A stretch of DNA of 64,000 bases from Fulvivirga lutea (GTDB taxonomy: Bacteria; Bacteroidota; Bacteroidia; Cytophagales; Cyclobacteriaceae). Shown piece by piece: positions 36,588-45,255 of this stretch. Below the pieces are notes generated by a model. It was not told where the DNA came from. It made no database searches and was given only the letters and a program-made list of their open reading frames with translations. A program made the translations under genes and the position numbers. The stretch's first letter is position 1; each line of letters starts with the position of its first letter. The stretch lies in the NCBI RefSeq assembly GCF_017068455.1, contig NZ_CP070608.1, positions 3,701,488 through 3,765,487 on the forward strand. The letters run 5' to 3'.

Positions 36588-37574
36588 ATGTACGGAGGAG
36601 GAAATACTTTTGAGCCAATGAAAGCAACGGGTGTAGAAAATGAAGACCCCGTAAAATTAGCTGAATTTGAAGCTCGTATTGAAAGAGGCGAAAAAATTGA
36701 GCCACATGATTGGATGCCTCAACTTTACAGAAAACAGTTAATAAGAATGATTGAGCAGCACGCTCACTCAGAAATAATTGGCGCATTACCTGAAGGTACC
36801 TGGATCACGAGAGCTCCTGGCTTTAAAAGAAAGCTTGCACTCATGGCTAAAGTTCAAGACGAAGTAGGCCATGCCCAATTACTTTACAGCGCAGCAGAAA
36901 CACTAGGAAAACCAAGAGAGCAAATGCTTGACGACCTGGTGAGTGGAAAATCGAAATACTCAAACATATTTAATTACCCAGCTTTTACCTGGGCAGATTC
37001 ATGTTTCATCTCTTGGCTAGTAGATGCAGGCGCTATTGTTAACCAGCTTGCTAATGCAAGAGGCAGCTATGGCCCATATTGCAGGGCTTTAGATAGAATT
37101 TGCGCTGAAGAGTCATTTCACTTAAAGTATGGTCACCATTGTGTGATACATTTGGCTACCGGAACTGAAAAGCAGCGTGAAATGATGCAGGCCGCTATTA
37201 ACAGATGGTGGGGACCCATGATGCACTTCTTCGGCCCACCGGATAAAGCCTCTGTACACAGTGAAATATTAATGCGTTGGAAGGTAAAAATGTCGTCTAA
37301 CGATGATCAAAGAAATCAATTCTTAGATATGTATGTTCCTAAAATTTGGGAGTTAGGGTTTACAATTCCTGATCCGAATTTGAAGAAAAATACTGAAACA
37401 GGTAAGTGGGAATATACTGAACCTGATTGGGAAGAATTTAAAAGAGTTATTAATGGAGATGGCCCTTGTAATGCCGAGCGTCTCGCAGTTAGAAGAACTG
37501 CAGAAGAAAGAGGCAGATGGGTACGTAAAGCACTTCTTGCTCCTAAAACGGAATATGTAACTCCGCTGGCCTAA
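36588..37574 (+). CDS. paaA: Phenylacetyl-CoA 1,2-epoxidase subunit PaaA
   Basis: A 328-residue di-iron oxygenase subunit. The metal ligands lie in the EXXH motifs [14 protein letters not shown] (near 90) and [11 protein letters not shown] (near 180), with [20 protein letters not shown] before them, a signature of PaaA. It catalyses epoxidation of the phenylacetyl-CoA ring with PaaC as its structural partner. It opens the paaABCD operon behind a TetR gene. A terminator-like hairpin follows it. Confidence 0.95.
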   Translation: MYGGGNTFEPMKATGVENEDPVKLAEFEARIERGEKIEPHDWMPQLYRKQLIRMIEQHAHSEIIGALPEGTWITRAPGFKRKLALMAKVQDEVGHAQLLYSAAETLGKPREQMLDDLVSGKSKYSNIFNYPAFTWADSCFISWLVDAGAIVNQLANARGSYGPYCRALDRICAEESFHLKYGHHCVIHLATGTEKQREMMQAAINRWWGPMMHFFGPPDKASVHSEILMRWKVKMSSNDDQRNQFLDMYVPKIWELGFTIPDPNLKKNTETGKWEYTEPDWEEFKRVINGDGPCNAERLAVRRTAEERGRWVRKALLAPKTEYVTPLA

Positions 37575-37607
37575 TCGTTACAAAACAAACGATTGCAGAA
37601 CATCAAC

Positions 37608-37638
37608 AAAAATGGCATCTTTGAGATGTCATTTTTTT
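37608..37638 (+). terminator. Terminator-like hairpin between paaA and paaB
   Basis: AAAAATGGCATCT, loop TTG, AGATGTCATTTTTTT forms a compact hairpin with a T-run, in the form of an intrinsic terminator, although the paa operon continues. It could reduce transcription of paaBCD relative to paaA. Confidence 0.75.
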
Positions 37639-37648
37639 ATACTCATTC

Positions 37649-38257
37649 ATGAATAAATCACTCGACCCAAGAGTTAATAGATTAAACATTCCAGATGGCG
37701 AATTAGTACCCAAAGTGCCGTTAGATCAATTTGGAACGTTCGAAGTGTTTGTACAAGCAAAAGAAGGTAAAGAATATCGCCACGAAGGCATTGTTCATGC
37801 CCCAAACAGAGAGATGGCTTTCCTCTTTGCTAAAGAACAATTTAGTCGCAGAAATACGTGCGTTGGCCTTTTTGTAGTTGAAACGAGGAACATATTTGTT
37901 ACTGGTTTTACAGAGGATAAGGACAGTATCTATAATCATATTTCCGATGAATACCCTGAAGATGGATTTACTGAGCAATATGAAGTGTTTCATTTGAATA
38001 AGAGAGGTAAGCAACACGATCATATTGGATCAGTTCCAGCTAAAAATCATCAGCATGCATTGGCACTGGCCAAACCAGAATTTGTTGATGGACCTCCTGT
38101 ATACAATGTTTGGGTAGTAAAAACTTCCGATATTCTATTTACCGAGGAAGAAGATAAAATCCTGTGGGATACGCTTCACGAAAAGAAATTTAGAGATGCC
38201 GCTGATTACAAAGCTGCTGATAAGATTAAAGCATTTAAAGAGAGACAACAGTCATGA
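37649..38257 (+). CDS. paaB: Phenylacetyl-CoA epoxidase subunit PaaB, tandem-domain form
   Basis: A 202-residue protein with two PaaB domains in a row: residues 28-83 (FGTFEVFVQAKEGKEYRHEG ... VGLFVVETRNIF) and residues 111-169 (EQYEVFHLNKRGKQHDHIG ... YNVWVVKTSDILFT). The Escherichia coli subunit is about 95 residues and has one such domain. PaaB bridges the PaaAC heterodimers in the complex, so the fusion may hold two units together. It overlaps paaC by four bases. Confidence 0.9.
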   Translation: MNKSLDPRVNRLNIPDGELVPKVPLDQFGTFEVFVQAKEGKEYRHEGIVHAPNREMAFLFAKEQFSRRNTCVGLFVVETRNIFVTGFTEDKDSIYNHISDEYPEDGFTEQYEVFHLNKRGKQHDHIGSVPAKNHQHALALAKPEFVDGPPVYNVWVVKTSDILFTEEEDKILWDTLHEKKFRDAADYKAADKIKAFKERQQS

Positions 38258-39009
38258 ATACACTAGCTCTTAAAGAATTATTGTACAAAATCGCGGATGA
38301 TCAATTAATACTTGGTCATAGAAATTCTGAGTGGACGGGTTTTGGCCCTCTTTTAGAAGAAGACATTGCTTTTTCTTCTATGGCTCAGGATAAAGTAGGA
38401 CAAAGTCAGGCGTTATATCAAATGCTGCATGAGTTGGGCGAAGCAGAGCCGGATACTGTTGCTTTCACGAGAAATGCAAATCAGTTTCACAACAGCCAAT
38501 TTGTGGAACTACCTAATGGTGAGTATGACTTTAGTTTAATTAGGCATTTCCTGTTTGATACCGCTGAGGCATTACGCTTTGAAATGTTGACAAAATCTTC
38601 TTACGAACCATTATCAAAACTGGCGAAGAAAATCCAGGGTGAATTAAGGTACCATACCATGCATGCTAACACCTGGATAAAACAATTGGGTTCGGCCACC
38701 GAAGAAAGTATTAGCAGGCTTCAGAACTCGTTAGATGAAGCAATGCCTTATGCATTGGGCTTATTTGAGGAATCTGAATTTGAAACAGAATTAATAAAGG
38801 AAAACATTTTTGCTGGTGAGCAGGCTTTAAAAGAAAAATGGTTAGTGAAGGTGAAGGAAGTGTTAAGTCAAACACAGCTTTTATTGCCGGATTTATTATC
38901 AATCACACCTAAAATGGGTGGAAGAAAAGGAACTCACACAGAACATTTGCAGCCTCTATTAGATGAGATGTCTGAAGTATTTAGAATTGACCCAACTGCC
39001 GAATGGTAG
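38254..39009 (+). CDS. paaC: Phenylacetyl-CoA epoxidase subunit PaaC
   Basis: A 251-residue ferritin-like helical protein that pairs with PaaA but has lost most metal ligands. The start ALKELLYKIADDQLILGHRNSEWTG is characteristic, as are FSSMAQDKVGQSQALYQML (near 43) and RYHTMHANTWIKQLG (near 130). The start codon overlaps the paaB stop by four bases, showing co-translation. Confidence 0.93.
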   Translation: MNTLALKELLYKIADDQLILGHRNSEWTGFGPLLEEDIAFSSMAQDKVGQSQALYQMLHELGEAEPDTVAFTRNANQFHNSQFVELPNGEYDFSLIRHFLFDTAEALRFEMLTKSSYEPLSKLAKKIQGELRYHTMHANTWIKQLGSATEESISRLQNSLDEAMPYALGLFEESEFETELIKENIFAGEQALKEKWLVKVKEVLSQTQLLLPDLLSITPKMGGRKGTHTEHLQPLLDEMSEVFRIDPTAEW

Positions 39010-39046
39010 CACTGAACCCTATAAGCGGTTATACTGTTATTAAACT

Positions 39047-39526
39047 ATGATTACCGAACCACAAGTTTACGATTGGTTAGATGAGGTGAAAGACCCTGAG
39101 ATACCTGTTCTATCTCTGGTAGACCTTGGGGTAATAACACGTGTAGATATAGGGCAAAATTCTGTAAAAGTAAATATGACACCCACATTTGTTGGTTGCC
39201 CCGCCATCGATTACATGAAACAAGATGTGGTTGACGTGCTTACTAAACATGGAGTAGAAAAAGTGGAAGTAAATGTAAACTTCGACACGCAATGGAACTC
39301 CAATATGATTTCAGAGAAAGGAAGAAAAGCACTTAAAGACTTTGGCCTTTCGCCACCACCCAAGCACAATCTTATTGTTGACATTGATATTTTGGAGCAT
39401 GCCGAGTGTCCTAATTGTGGTAGCACTGACTCTGTAATGAAAACGCCTTTCGGGCCAACAGCTTGCAGATCTATTCATCATTGCAACTCTTGCCAGGAGA
39501 CTTTCGAACAGTTTAAGCCGCTTTAG
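39047..39526 (+). CDS. paaD: PaaD, Fe-S assembly factor of phenylacetyl-CoA epoxidase
   Basis: A 159-residue protein with a DUF59/MIP18 domain (DWLDEVKDPEIPVLSLVDLGVI, residues 9-30) and a C-terminal zinc ribbon (CPNCGS near 125, then CRSIHHCNSC). It is thought to help assemble the iron sites of the epoxidase. The reductase gene paaE, usually next, is not here; an AlkB-type monooxygenase gene follows instead. Confidence 0.92.
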   Translation: MITEPQVYDWLDEVKDPEIPVLSLVDLGVITRVDIGQNSVKVNMTPTFVGCPAIDYMKQDVVDVLTKHGVEKVEVNVNFDTQWNSNMISEKGRKALKDFGLSPPPKHNLIVDIDILEHAECPNCGSTDSVMKTPFGPTACRSIHHCNSCQETFEQFKPL

Positions 39527-39668
39527 CTGATAGCTAGAAGCTACAAGCTTTAAGCCTTATGTATCTCAAAAAAAGAGAGGCACCCTGAACTTGTTTCAGA
39601 ATCTTTTAAAAGAAATTAAGGTTAGGTGAGCAGCAACTAAAATCTACCAAAATTGTTATTTTTATGTC

Positions 39669-40760
39669 ATGGGATTTTTCAAAAAACTTGGATTCTTTAG
39701 CGCATTTGTATTTCCTGCGCTAGTTGTTGGTGGATACTATTTAGGCGGATGGTGGAATTATATGGCTCTGGCACATGCGTTTGTTATACTACCTGTTATC
39801 GATCAACTACTTGGTATTGATAAATCTAACGTGCCTGAAGACAAAGTAAAAGAAGTTTCTGCCGAATACTTTTACCGCTTTGTCACCTTTATCTGGACTT
39901 ATGTACAGGTAGCATTCGTAATTTGGGGTTGTTACGTAATTGCGATGGGCCAGTGGAGCGGCTGGTATGAGTTAATAGGATTTACTTTGGGCTTTGCAGT
40001 TGTAACAGGTGGCATTGGTATTACTGTGGCTCATGAGTTAGGTCATAAAAAAGAGGCAATTGAACGTTTTTACAGTAAAGTGCTTTTGATGACTGTGAGT
40101 TACATGCATTTTTATATAGAGTATAATAAAGGGCACCATGTACATGTAGCCACAATGGGCGATCCGGCCACTTCAAGAAAGAACGAGAGTTTTTATGCTT
40201 TTTGGGTACGATCAGTATTTCTAGGCTATGCACATGCCTGGAAAATAGAAAACAACCGCCTGAAAAGAAAAGGGAAATCCGCTTTTAGCTTAAGTAACAA
40301 CATGATATGGTTTGCTATCTTACCCATACTATTCGCAGGTGTAATGACAGCTATTCTTAGTTATTTTTCCGGAACCATTGAATGGGGTGTTGCAGTGTTC
40401 TTCTTTGCCCAGAGCTTCTTTGCTTTTACACTTTTAGAACTGGTAAACTATGTAGAGCACTATGGTATTCAGCGTAAAGAAGTGAGCCCTGGAAGGTTTG
40501 AACGGGTAACGCCAATACACTCATGGAATGCCAGCCATTTGGTGAGCAACTTCTTTTTATTTCAACTTCAGCGCCATTCAGACCATCATGCTAATGCCAT
40601 TAAACGTTACCAGGTGTTAGACCATTATGATGAAAGTCCGCAATTACCAGCCGGATATTCTACCATGATAATCATCGCCATGATACCACCTTTATGGTTC
40701 GTCATGATGAACAAACGGTTAGAGAAATGGCATGGTGAACACGAAGTTTCACTAGCCTAA
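39669..40760 (+). CDS. alkB: Alkane 1-monooxygenase (AlkB-like membrane di-iron enzyme)
   Basis: A 363-residue membrane protein with the AlkB histidine boxes: HELGHKKEAIERF (near 122), KGHHVHVATMGDPATS (near 157) and LQRHSDHHANAIKRYQ (near 300), plus NYVEHYG (near 262), which is a fourth AlkB signature. It should hydroxylate alkanes or related chains with electrons from rubredoxin. It lies after paaD with a 142-base gap that contains only a short repeat-like stretch (CCCTGAACTTGTTTCAGAATCT). Confidence 0.88.
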   Translation: MGFFKKLGFFSAFVFPALVVGGYYLGGWWNYMALAHAFVILPVIDQLLGIDKSNVPEDKVKEVSAEYFYRFVTFIWTYVQVAFVIWGCYVIAMGQWSGWYELIGFTLGFAVVTGGIGITVAHELGHKKEAIERFYSKVLLMTVSYMHFYIEYNKGHHVHVATMGDPATSRKNESFYAFWVRSVFLGYAHAWKIENNRLKRKGKSAFSLSNNMIWFAILPILFAGVMTAILSYFSGTIEWGVAVFFFAQSFFAFTLLELVNYVEHYGIQRKEVSPGRFERVTPIHSWNASHLVSNFFLFQLQRHSDHHANAIKRYQVLDHYDESPQLPAGYSTMIIIAMIPPLWFVMMNKRLEKWHGEHEVSLA

Positions 40761-40770
40761 TACCGTTAGA

Positions 40771-41145
40771 ATGAAACTCTATACCACACTTCCAAGAAGT
40801 CTGAGGCCTTATTATTATGATGAATTATGCAGCTATAAGGCAGAATTGATGGCTGGTCATTTACAGAAGGCGTGGTATCATTTAGAACGAGCTCATATCA
40901 TTGGTCAGCGTTATCCATTTGCGCATAGTTACGTGCATTGGAAGATGTTATTATTTGGCATACGCATTAAAAGTGCTAAAGAAGTTATCGGCCAGATACC
41001 CAGATTATTAGTAGGCGGTGTTAAATCATTCGTGGGTAAAGTGCCAGTAGGCAACCCAGGAGGAGCCAATGTTCCTCCATTAAAGCCCTTCCCTATCGAC
41101 CCAGAGATACAGGCGATGTTTAATAAGGCTGGGGTGAGTTTTTAA
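40771..41145 (+). CDS. DUF3703 family protein
   Basis: A 124-residue protein with LRPYYYDELCSYKAELMAGH (near 12), AWYHLERAHIIGQRYPFAHSYVHWKML (split around 35-60) and a C-terminal PPLKPFPIDPE, all DUF3703 features. The family is small and its role is unknown. It directly follows the AlkB-like gene by ten bases, suggesting a joint operon. Its stop is ten bases before the left border of a cassette array. Confidence 0.85.
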   Translation: MKLYTTLPRSLRPYYYDELCSYKAELMAGHLQKAWYHLERAHIIGQRYPFAHSYVHWKMLLFGIRIKSAKEVIGQIPRLLVGGVKSFVGKVPVGNPGGANVPPLKPFPIDPEIQAMFNKAGVSF

Positions 41146-41154
41146 TTATCTTCG

Positions 41155-41197
41155 TAATAAAATATAACAACATCTTTTGTCTTGTTAAATGGGTGTT
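41155..41197 (+). other. attI-like recombination site, second copy
   Basis: The first 15 bases, TAATAAAATATAACA, are identical to those at 51730-51744, and the following bases also align through CTTTTGT and GGGTGTT (41191-41197). The cut site in this family would be within GTT 41195-41197. It marks the left border of the small array. Confidence 0.75.
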
Positions 41198-41273
41198 GTG
41201 TGTCATACACTTTCCGGTCGTAAATTTGTACTAACTTAACTCTATTTTCGTATATTCATTTAAACTGATCAAT

Positions 41274-41462
41274 ATGATAACTAAAGAGAAACTTAAAGAG
41301 CAGATTGACAAATTCCCTGATGAGGAAATTTCAATTGACGAATTAATTGAGAGGATGGTTTTTATTGAAAAACTTGAACAGCGAATTAAGATCTCGGAAA
41401 AAGGCAGAAAAACAATTTCTAATGACACATTAAAAGACGAGATTTCAAAATGGTCGAAATAA
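41274..41462 (+). CDS. Antitoxin (RelB/ParD-like)
   Basis: A 62-residue acidic protein with a helix-rich pattern (EKLKEQIDKFPDEEISIDELIERMVFIEKL in residues 4-33) and SEKGRKTISNDTLKDEISKW at the end, which is typical for antitoxins paired with ParE/RelE toxins. The stop (41460-41462) overlaps the toxin start at 41450. It belongs to cassette 1 of the small array. Confidence 0.75.
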   Translation: MITKEKLKEQIDKFPDEEISIDELIERMVFIEKLEQRIKISEKGRKTISNDTLKDEISKWSK

Positions 41463-41747
41463 GATGGCTCAACGAAGCCAAACTTGACTTAAACGACATT
41501 TTCGAATATCTCAAGAGATTCCAAAAGATACGCTCAGCATCAAATTGACCGAATCTTCGAGCGGACTCAAATACTAACTAGTCAACTTAGAGTGGGTAAA
41601 GTTGTCGAAGAAATTAACAAACCGGAAATTCGTGAATTAATAGAGGGGAATTATCGCATAATTTACCGTATTATCGATGAAAAGACCGTTGACATCCTAA
41701 TGGTTCATCATGGTGCTAGGGATTTAGTTAGGCGTACCAACAAATAA
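41450..41747 (+). pseudogene. ParE/RelE-family toxin, frameshifted
   Basis: The start at 41450 gives VEIRWLNEAKLDLNDIFEY and then reaches a premature TGA after 32 codons. A frame one base later continues the family pattern from about 41514: RDSKRYAQHQIDRIFERT, then RELIEGNYRIIYRI and VDILMVHHGARDLVRR. An intact gene would read GAA TAT ATC TCA AGA, so a two-base loss in an AT run near 41508-41511 explains it. The antitoxin is intact, so the toxin is probably dead unless frameshifting occurs or the base call is wrong. Confidence 0.8.
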
Positions 41748-41751
41748 AACA

Positions 41752-42046
41752 ACACACAACACCATATAGCATTAAAGCCTTTACTCACTTTTAATAGAGC
41801 TAGTGCGACTAGGCCATATTTCTTGTGTTTCGTGTTCTTTGCTAAGGTCTGTAGTTCTTCCTTGAGGCTATTTAGAAGGAGGCTTCCGCCCGGATGAATC
41901 CGTTCGGACGGGCAGTCAACTTCGCTATTGTGCAGAAGCAGAAAGCTCTTCGCCAAAGACATTGCAACTTGGTTCAAAACACAAAAAAATATTACTTTCA
42001 CCTCCATTAAGTACGGGTGCGGCACGAAATGCTATACACGTACGTT
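41752..42046 (+). other. attC site of CALIN cassette 1, ~295 bp
   Basis: The left core ACACACAAC (41752-41760) with CCATATAGCATT pairs with AATGCTATACACG and the right core CGTTG (42043-42047). The inside has another small hairpin (GCCCGGATG...CGGACGGGC). No gene lies here: plus-strand frames are short and the minus-strand frame 41708-42025 lies over the palindrome. The size is well above the usual 57-141 bp. Confidence 0.8.
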
Positions 42047-42123
42047 GCTAAACATTCTACCCTATTTTTGATATCATCTAAACTAATATTACTTTTGGTG
42101 CGTTATTACACCAAAAATAAATT

Positions 42124-42363
42124 ATGGCTAGACAGAGTATTTCCTTTACCGAACCAAATGATGAATGGTTAAAAGCACAAGTTAGCAGCAAAGAATATTC
42201 TAGTAAAAGTGAACTTGTTAACGACCTTATAAGACAAGCAAGACAACAGCAACAGCATATTGATCTTGTTAGATTGAAACTTGAAAAAGCTGAGAAAAGT
42301 GGTTTTACTACAGATAACAAGGATCAAATATTAGCTGATTCTAAGTATCGATTGAATGGCTAA
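42124..42363 (+). CDS. ParD-family antitoxin
   Basis: A 79-residue protein with the ribbon-helix-helix start ARQSISFTEPNDEWLKAQV and YSSKSELVNDLIRQARQ, as in ParD/CopG antitoxins. The C-terminal part is a toxin-binding helix. It overlaps the toxin start by eight bases. It is in cassette 2 of the small array. Confidence 0.9.
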   Translation: MARQSISFTEPNDEWLKAQVSSKEYSSKSELVNDLIRQARQQQQHIDLVRLKLEKAEKSGFTTDNKDQILADSKYRLNG

Positions 42364-42661
42364 ATACCGACTAAGTAAAGTAGCCAAGGAAGACTTAATT
42401 AGAATTCACCATTACGGAACAATAAGATTTGGAGAACAACAAGCAGATAAATATTTCGAATCCTTCTTTAAGTATTTCGAGATAATATCTCAAAGACCAT
42501 ATGCATTTGAGGCAGTGGATTTTATTAGACCTGGATACAGACGATGTGTTTGTGGATCTGATAGCATCTACTACAGAATCAAAAAAGAGGTTGTTGAAAT
42601 CATGACTATCATTGGTCGACAAGACCTTGGAAACACAATAGACAAACTACCCGAAGAATAA
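42356..42661 (+). CDS. ParE-family toxin
   Basis: A 101-residue RelE/ParE-fold protein with YRLSKVAKEDLIRIHHYG at the start, EIISQRPYAFEAVDFIRPGYRRCVCGSDSIYYRI in the centre (partly conserved in ParE) and VEIMTIIGRQD at the end. ParE toxins inhibit DNA gyrase. It is intact. In integrons such TA cassettes are known to stabilise neighbouring cassettes. Confidence 0.9.
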   Translation: MAKYRLSKVAKEDLIRIHHYGTIRFGEQQADKYFESFFKYFEIISQRPYAFEAVDFIRPGYRRCVCGSDSIYYRIKKEVVEIMTIIGRQDLGNTIDKLPEE

Positions 42662-42666
42662 TAAAC

Positions 42667-42704
42667 GTTTGGTAACATAGAGTAATAGCGCATTTGGACT
42701 TCAC
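42667..42704 (+). other. Truncated attC of the ~240-bp family
   Basis: GGTAACATAGAGTAATAGCG followed by CATTTGGACTTCAC matches the left end of the attC sites at 52450, 56590 and 62944, but the match stops at 42704, where sequence of the ABC permease gene end begins. The right half with CGTT is missing, so this site probably cannot recombine. Confidence 0.85.
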
Positions 42705-42708
42705 AACT

Positions 42709-43971
42709 CTAACTCCTAATCGCAATTACAGGATCTAGCCGGGCCGCTAGCGCTGCCGGCACAATGCCCGACACGGTACCAATTATTGCGGAAACTCCAA
42801 GGCCTAATACAATGTTTTTCAAGGTAAGCGAGACTTCCAGTGAGCCCATGGGAATAAATGTAATTAATAGCACCAGCACTAAGCCTCCCAAGCCGCCAAT
42901 CACACTTAAGAAAACAGATTCGAATAAAAACTGGAATAGGATAAAGTAGTTTTTGGCGCCCAAAGACTTTTGAATGCCTATAATATTGGTACGTTCTTTC
43001 ACAGATACGAACATAATATTGGCTATCCCAAAACCTCCCACCAATATAGAGAAGCCACCGATAATCCAGCCGGCTATACCAAACACATCAAACACACCGC
43101 TAATTACATTGGCAATCGCTTCCGGTCTGTTCAGTGCAAAGTTATCCTCCTCTTTCGGGCGAAGACCCCTTCTGGTTCTTAGCATTCCTGTTAATTCCCC
43201 TTCCAACTCAACCAAACCTATATCTGTTTCCATGCCCTTGATGGCAATAGTGCTACCGCGCTCATTATAATTACCGGTACCTGTTGTGTACATCGTTCTA
43301 AAAGCATCGTAAGGAATAATACAATAACTGTCTTTACTTTCGAAACCCAGGAAGCTCTCTCCTTCCCGTTTCAACGTTCCTATCACATAATGCTTCTTAT
43401 TTCTGATCTTTACCTCTTTGCCTACCGGATTCTCTCCATTAGGAAATAGTGCTTTCTCCAGTTCATGTCCAATAATTGCCACATTTCTACCTGAGGCTAT
43501 TTCATTCTGAGTAAAGTAGCGGCCCTTGTCAATATCCAGTTCAATAATATCCTTATAGCCATAGCTACCGCCCGTAAGCTCTGTTTCATAGTAGCTGTTA
43601 CTATTCCTTTTTACCACTACGTTTCCCATATCGGCATAAATGGCGATAGCCGAACGGTTATCTAAATTGGCCTCTAAAAATTTAAATTCCTGATAGCTAG
43701 GATTTGGTCGCTGCCAAAAATCCCACCACCTGTACTCACCGTTAGAGTCCGCAGTAAAGGGCCATTTCGCCACATAAATTACACCTGAACCAAGAAAATC
43801 GAAACTTTGCTTTACGTTCTTCTCCAGCGAATCAACAATAGTAAATACCGAGATAATCGCAAAAATACCAATGGTAACGCCCAGCAGAGAAAGTGTTGTA
43901 CGTAACAAATTCATTTTCAAGGCATTCCATGCAAATCGAAAACTTTCCAGTATGAGACGTAGTACTTGCAA
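42709..43971 (-). CDS. MacB-like ABC transporter permease
   Basis: A 420-residue protein with an N-terminal membrane helix (about 19-45), a large MacB-type periplasmic domain (about 50-280) and an FtsX domain with three C-terminal helices (from about 288, with FGIANIMFVSVKERTNIIGIQKSLGAK split around 318-345). It should form an exporter with an ATP-binding protein that is not in this window. The end of the gene is five bases from the truncated attC, so the array border almost touches the coding region. Confidence 0.88.
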   Translation of the reverse strand: MQVLRLILESFRFAWNALKMNLLRTTLSLLGVTIGIFAIISVFTIVDSLEKNVKQSFDFLGSGVIYVAKWPFTADSNGEYRWWDFWQRPNPSYQEFKFLEANLDNRSAIAIYADMGNVVVKRNSNSYYETELTGGSYGYKDIIELDIDKGRYFTQNEIASGRNVAIIGHELEKALFPNGENPVGKEVKIRNKKHYVIGTLKREGESFLGFESKDSYCIIPYDAFRTMYTTGTGNYNERGSTIAIKGMETDIGLVELEGELTGMLRTRRGLRPKEEDNFALNRPEAIANVISGVFDVFGIAGWIIGGFSILVGGFGIANIMFVSVKERTNIIGIQKSLGAKNYFILFQFLFESVFLSVIGGLGGLVLVLLITFIPMGSLEVSLTLKNIVLGLGVSAIIGTVSGIVPAALAARLDPVIAIRS

Positions 43972-44033
43972 ATTGGTAGTTGTGAGTTTTAAAAAGTATT
44001 TAGTAATAATCTCTCAAATGTCGCGGATATATT

Positions 44034-44041
44034 TATCTTTG
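44034..44041 (+). promoter_or_regulatory. -7 promoter element TATCTTTG for queA
   Basis: TATCTTTG matches TAnnTTTG and lies 54 bases before the queA start codon. Confidence 0.5.
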
Positions 44042-44094
44042 CGTCCTTATTTTAGAGATTGACTCTAAATTAATTTAATACCGTAATATTAAAT

Positions 44095-45141
44095 ATGAAA
44101 TTATCAGAATTCAAGTTCGACCTACCCACTGGCTTAATAGCATTATATCCGGCAGAAAACAGAGATGAATCTCGCTTAATGGTGATTGATCGTAAGTCAG
44201 GAACTATTGAACACAAAGTTTTTAAAGACGTTATCAACTACTTTGACGATGGAGATGTGATGGTAAATAACGATACCATGGTGTTTCCTGCAAGGTTATA
44301 TGGTAACAAAGAAAAAACAGGCGCTAAGATTGAAGTTTTCTTATTAAGAGAATTAAATCAGGAAATGCACCTATGGGATGTTTTGGTTGATCCTGCAAGG
44401 AAAATTCGTGTTGGCAATAAATTATACTTTGGTGAAGGCGATTTAGTAGCTGAAGTGATTGACAATACCACCTCTAGAGGTAGAACCATTCGTTTCCTTT
44501 TCGATGGAACAGATGAAGAGTTTTACAAAACAATTGAAGATTTAGGAGAAACTCCACTTCCAAAATACATTAAGAGAGAAGCCGAAGAGTCTGACAAAGA
44601 GCGTTTTCAGACAATTTATGCAAAGCACAAAGGAGCTGTTGCAGCGCCTACAGCAGGTTTGCACTTCACTCCTCAACTCTTGAAGAGATTAGAAATTAAA
44701 GGTGTTGACATGGCAAGTATTACACTTCATATTGGTTTGGGAACATTCAGACCTGTTGATGTGGAAGATTTGACTAAACACAAAATGGACTCTGAAAACT
44801 TTAGAGTAGCACAACCAACTGTTGACATTGTAAACAATGCCATAAACAGCAAAAAGAAAGTGTGTGCTATCGGAACAACTGTAATGCGTTCATTGGAATC
44901 TGCAGTTTCTGCCAGCGATCGATTAAAAGAGAAAGAAGGTTGGACAGATAAATTCATCTTCCCGCCTTACGAATTCAAGATTTGCAGTGCAATGATCACT
45001 AACTTCCACATGCCAGAGTCTACTTTGTTGATGATGGCCAGCGCTTTTGGTGGTTATGAGTTAATAAGAGAAGCATATGAAGTTGCCAAAAAGGAAAAAT
45101 ACAGATTCCTTACGTATGGCGATGCTATGCTGATCATATAA
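44095..45141 (+). CDS. queA: S-adenosylmethionine:tRNA ribosyltransferase-isomerase
   Basis: A 348-residue enzyme that makes epoxyqueuosine in tRNA by transferring the ribosyl part of S-adenosylmethionine to preQ1. Its family signatures are [18 protein letters not shown] at the start, [14 protein letters not shown] (near 60), [12 protein letters not shown] (near 182), [15 protein letters not shown] (near 204) and [20 protein letters not shown] (near 300). The length is normal. Confidence 0.96.
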   Translation: MKLSEFKFDLPTGLIALYPAENRDESRLMVIDRKSGTIEHKVFKDVINYFDDGDVMVNNDTMVFPARLYGNKEKTGAKIEVFLLRELNQEMHLWDVLVDPARKIRVGNKLYFGEGDLVAEVIDNTTSRGRTIRFLFDGTDEEFYKTIEDLGETPLPKYIKREAEESDKERFQTIYAKHKGAVAAPTAGLHFTPQLLKRLEIKGVDMASITLHIGLGTFRPVDVEDLTKHKMDSENFRVAQPTVDIVNNAINSKKKVCAIGTTVMRSLESAVSASDRLKEKEGWTDKFIFPPYEFKICSAMITNFHMPESTLLMMASAFGGYELIREAYEVAKKEKYRFLTYGDAMLII

Positions 45142-45154
45142 GCATATAATTAAA

Positions 45155-45248
45155 GAAGTCATTCTGACGCAGGAAGAATCTTCCTAAGTTTATTGTATCT
45201 ACTTAACTTAGAAAGATCATTCGTTTAACTCAGGATGACTTTTTTTTG
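45155..45248. repeat. REP-like imperfect palindrome with T-run
   Basis: AAGTCATTCTGACGCAGGAAG at the left side pairs with TCAGGATGACTTTTTTTT at the right, with AAGATC-like inner arms. This resembles intergenic repeats of the type GTCATTCTGA...AGAATC known in many Bacteroidota, and it could also act as terminator of queA. Confidence 0.55.
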
Positions 45249-45255
45249 TGCATAA

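Larger units (their letters stand above)
41155..42704. mobile_element. Recombinase-less cassette array (CALIN) with two toxin-antitoxin cassettes
   Basis: This block starts with a near-copy of the attI-like site found after the recombinase gene at 51730. It then has cassette 1 (TA pair, toxin frameshifted, attC 41752-42046) and cassette 2 (ParD/ParE-type pair, truncated attC 42667-42704). Start and end bases of each cassette complement each other: GTTGTGTGT at 41195 with ACACACAAC at 41752, and GTTGCTAAAC at 42044 with GTTTGGTAAC at 42667 (two transitions). No recombinase gene is inside. It lies between the DUF3703 gene and the ABC permease gene. Confidence 0.85.

Noticed and set aside
41708-42025. 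105-codon minus-strand open frame
   Set aside because: It lies over the attC palindrome of the small array, against the cassette direction, and looks like a by-product of the repeat structure.
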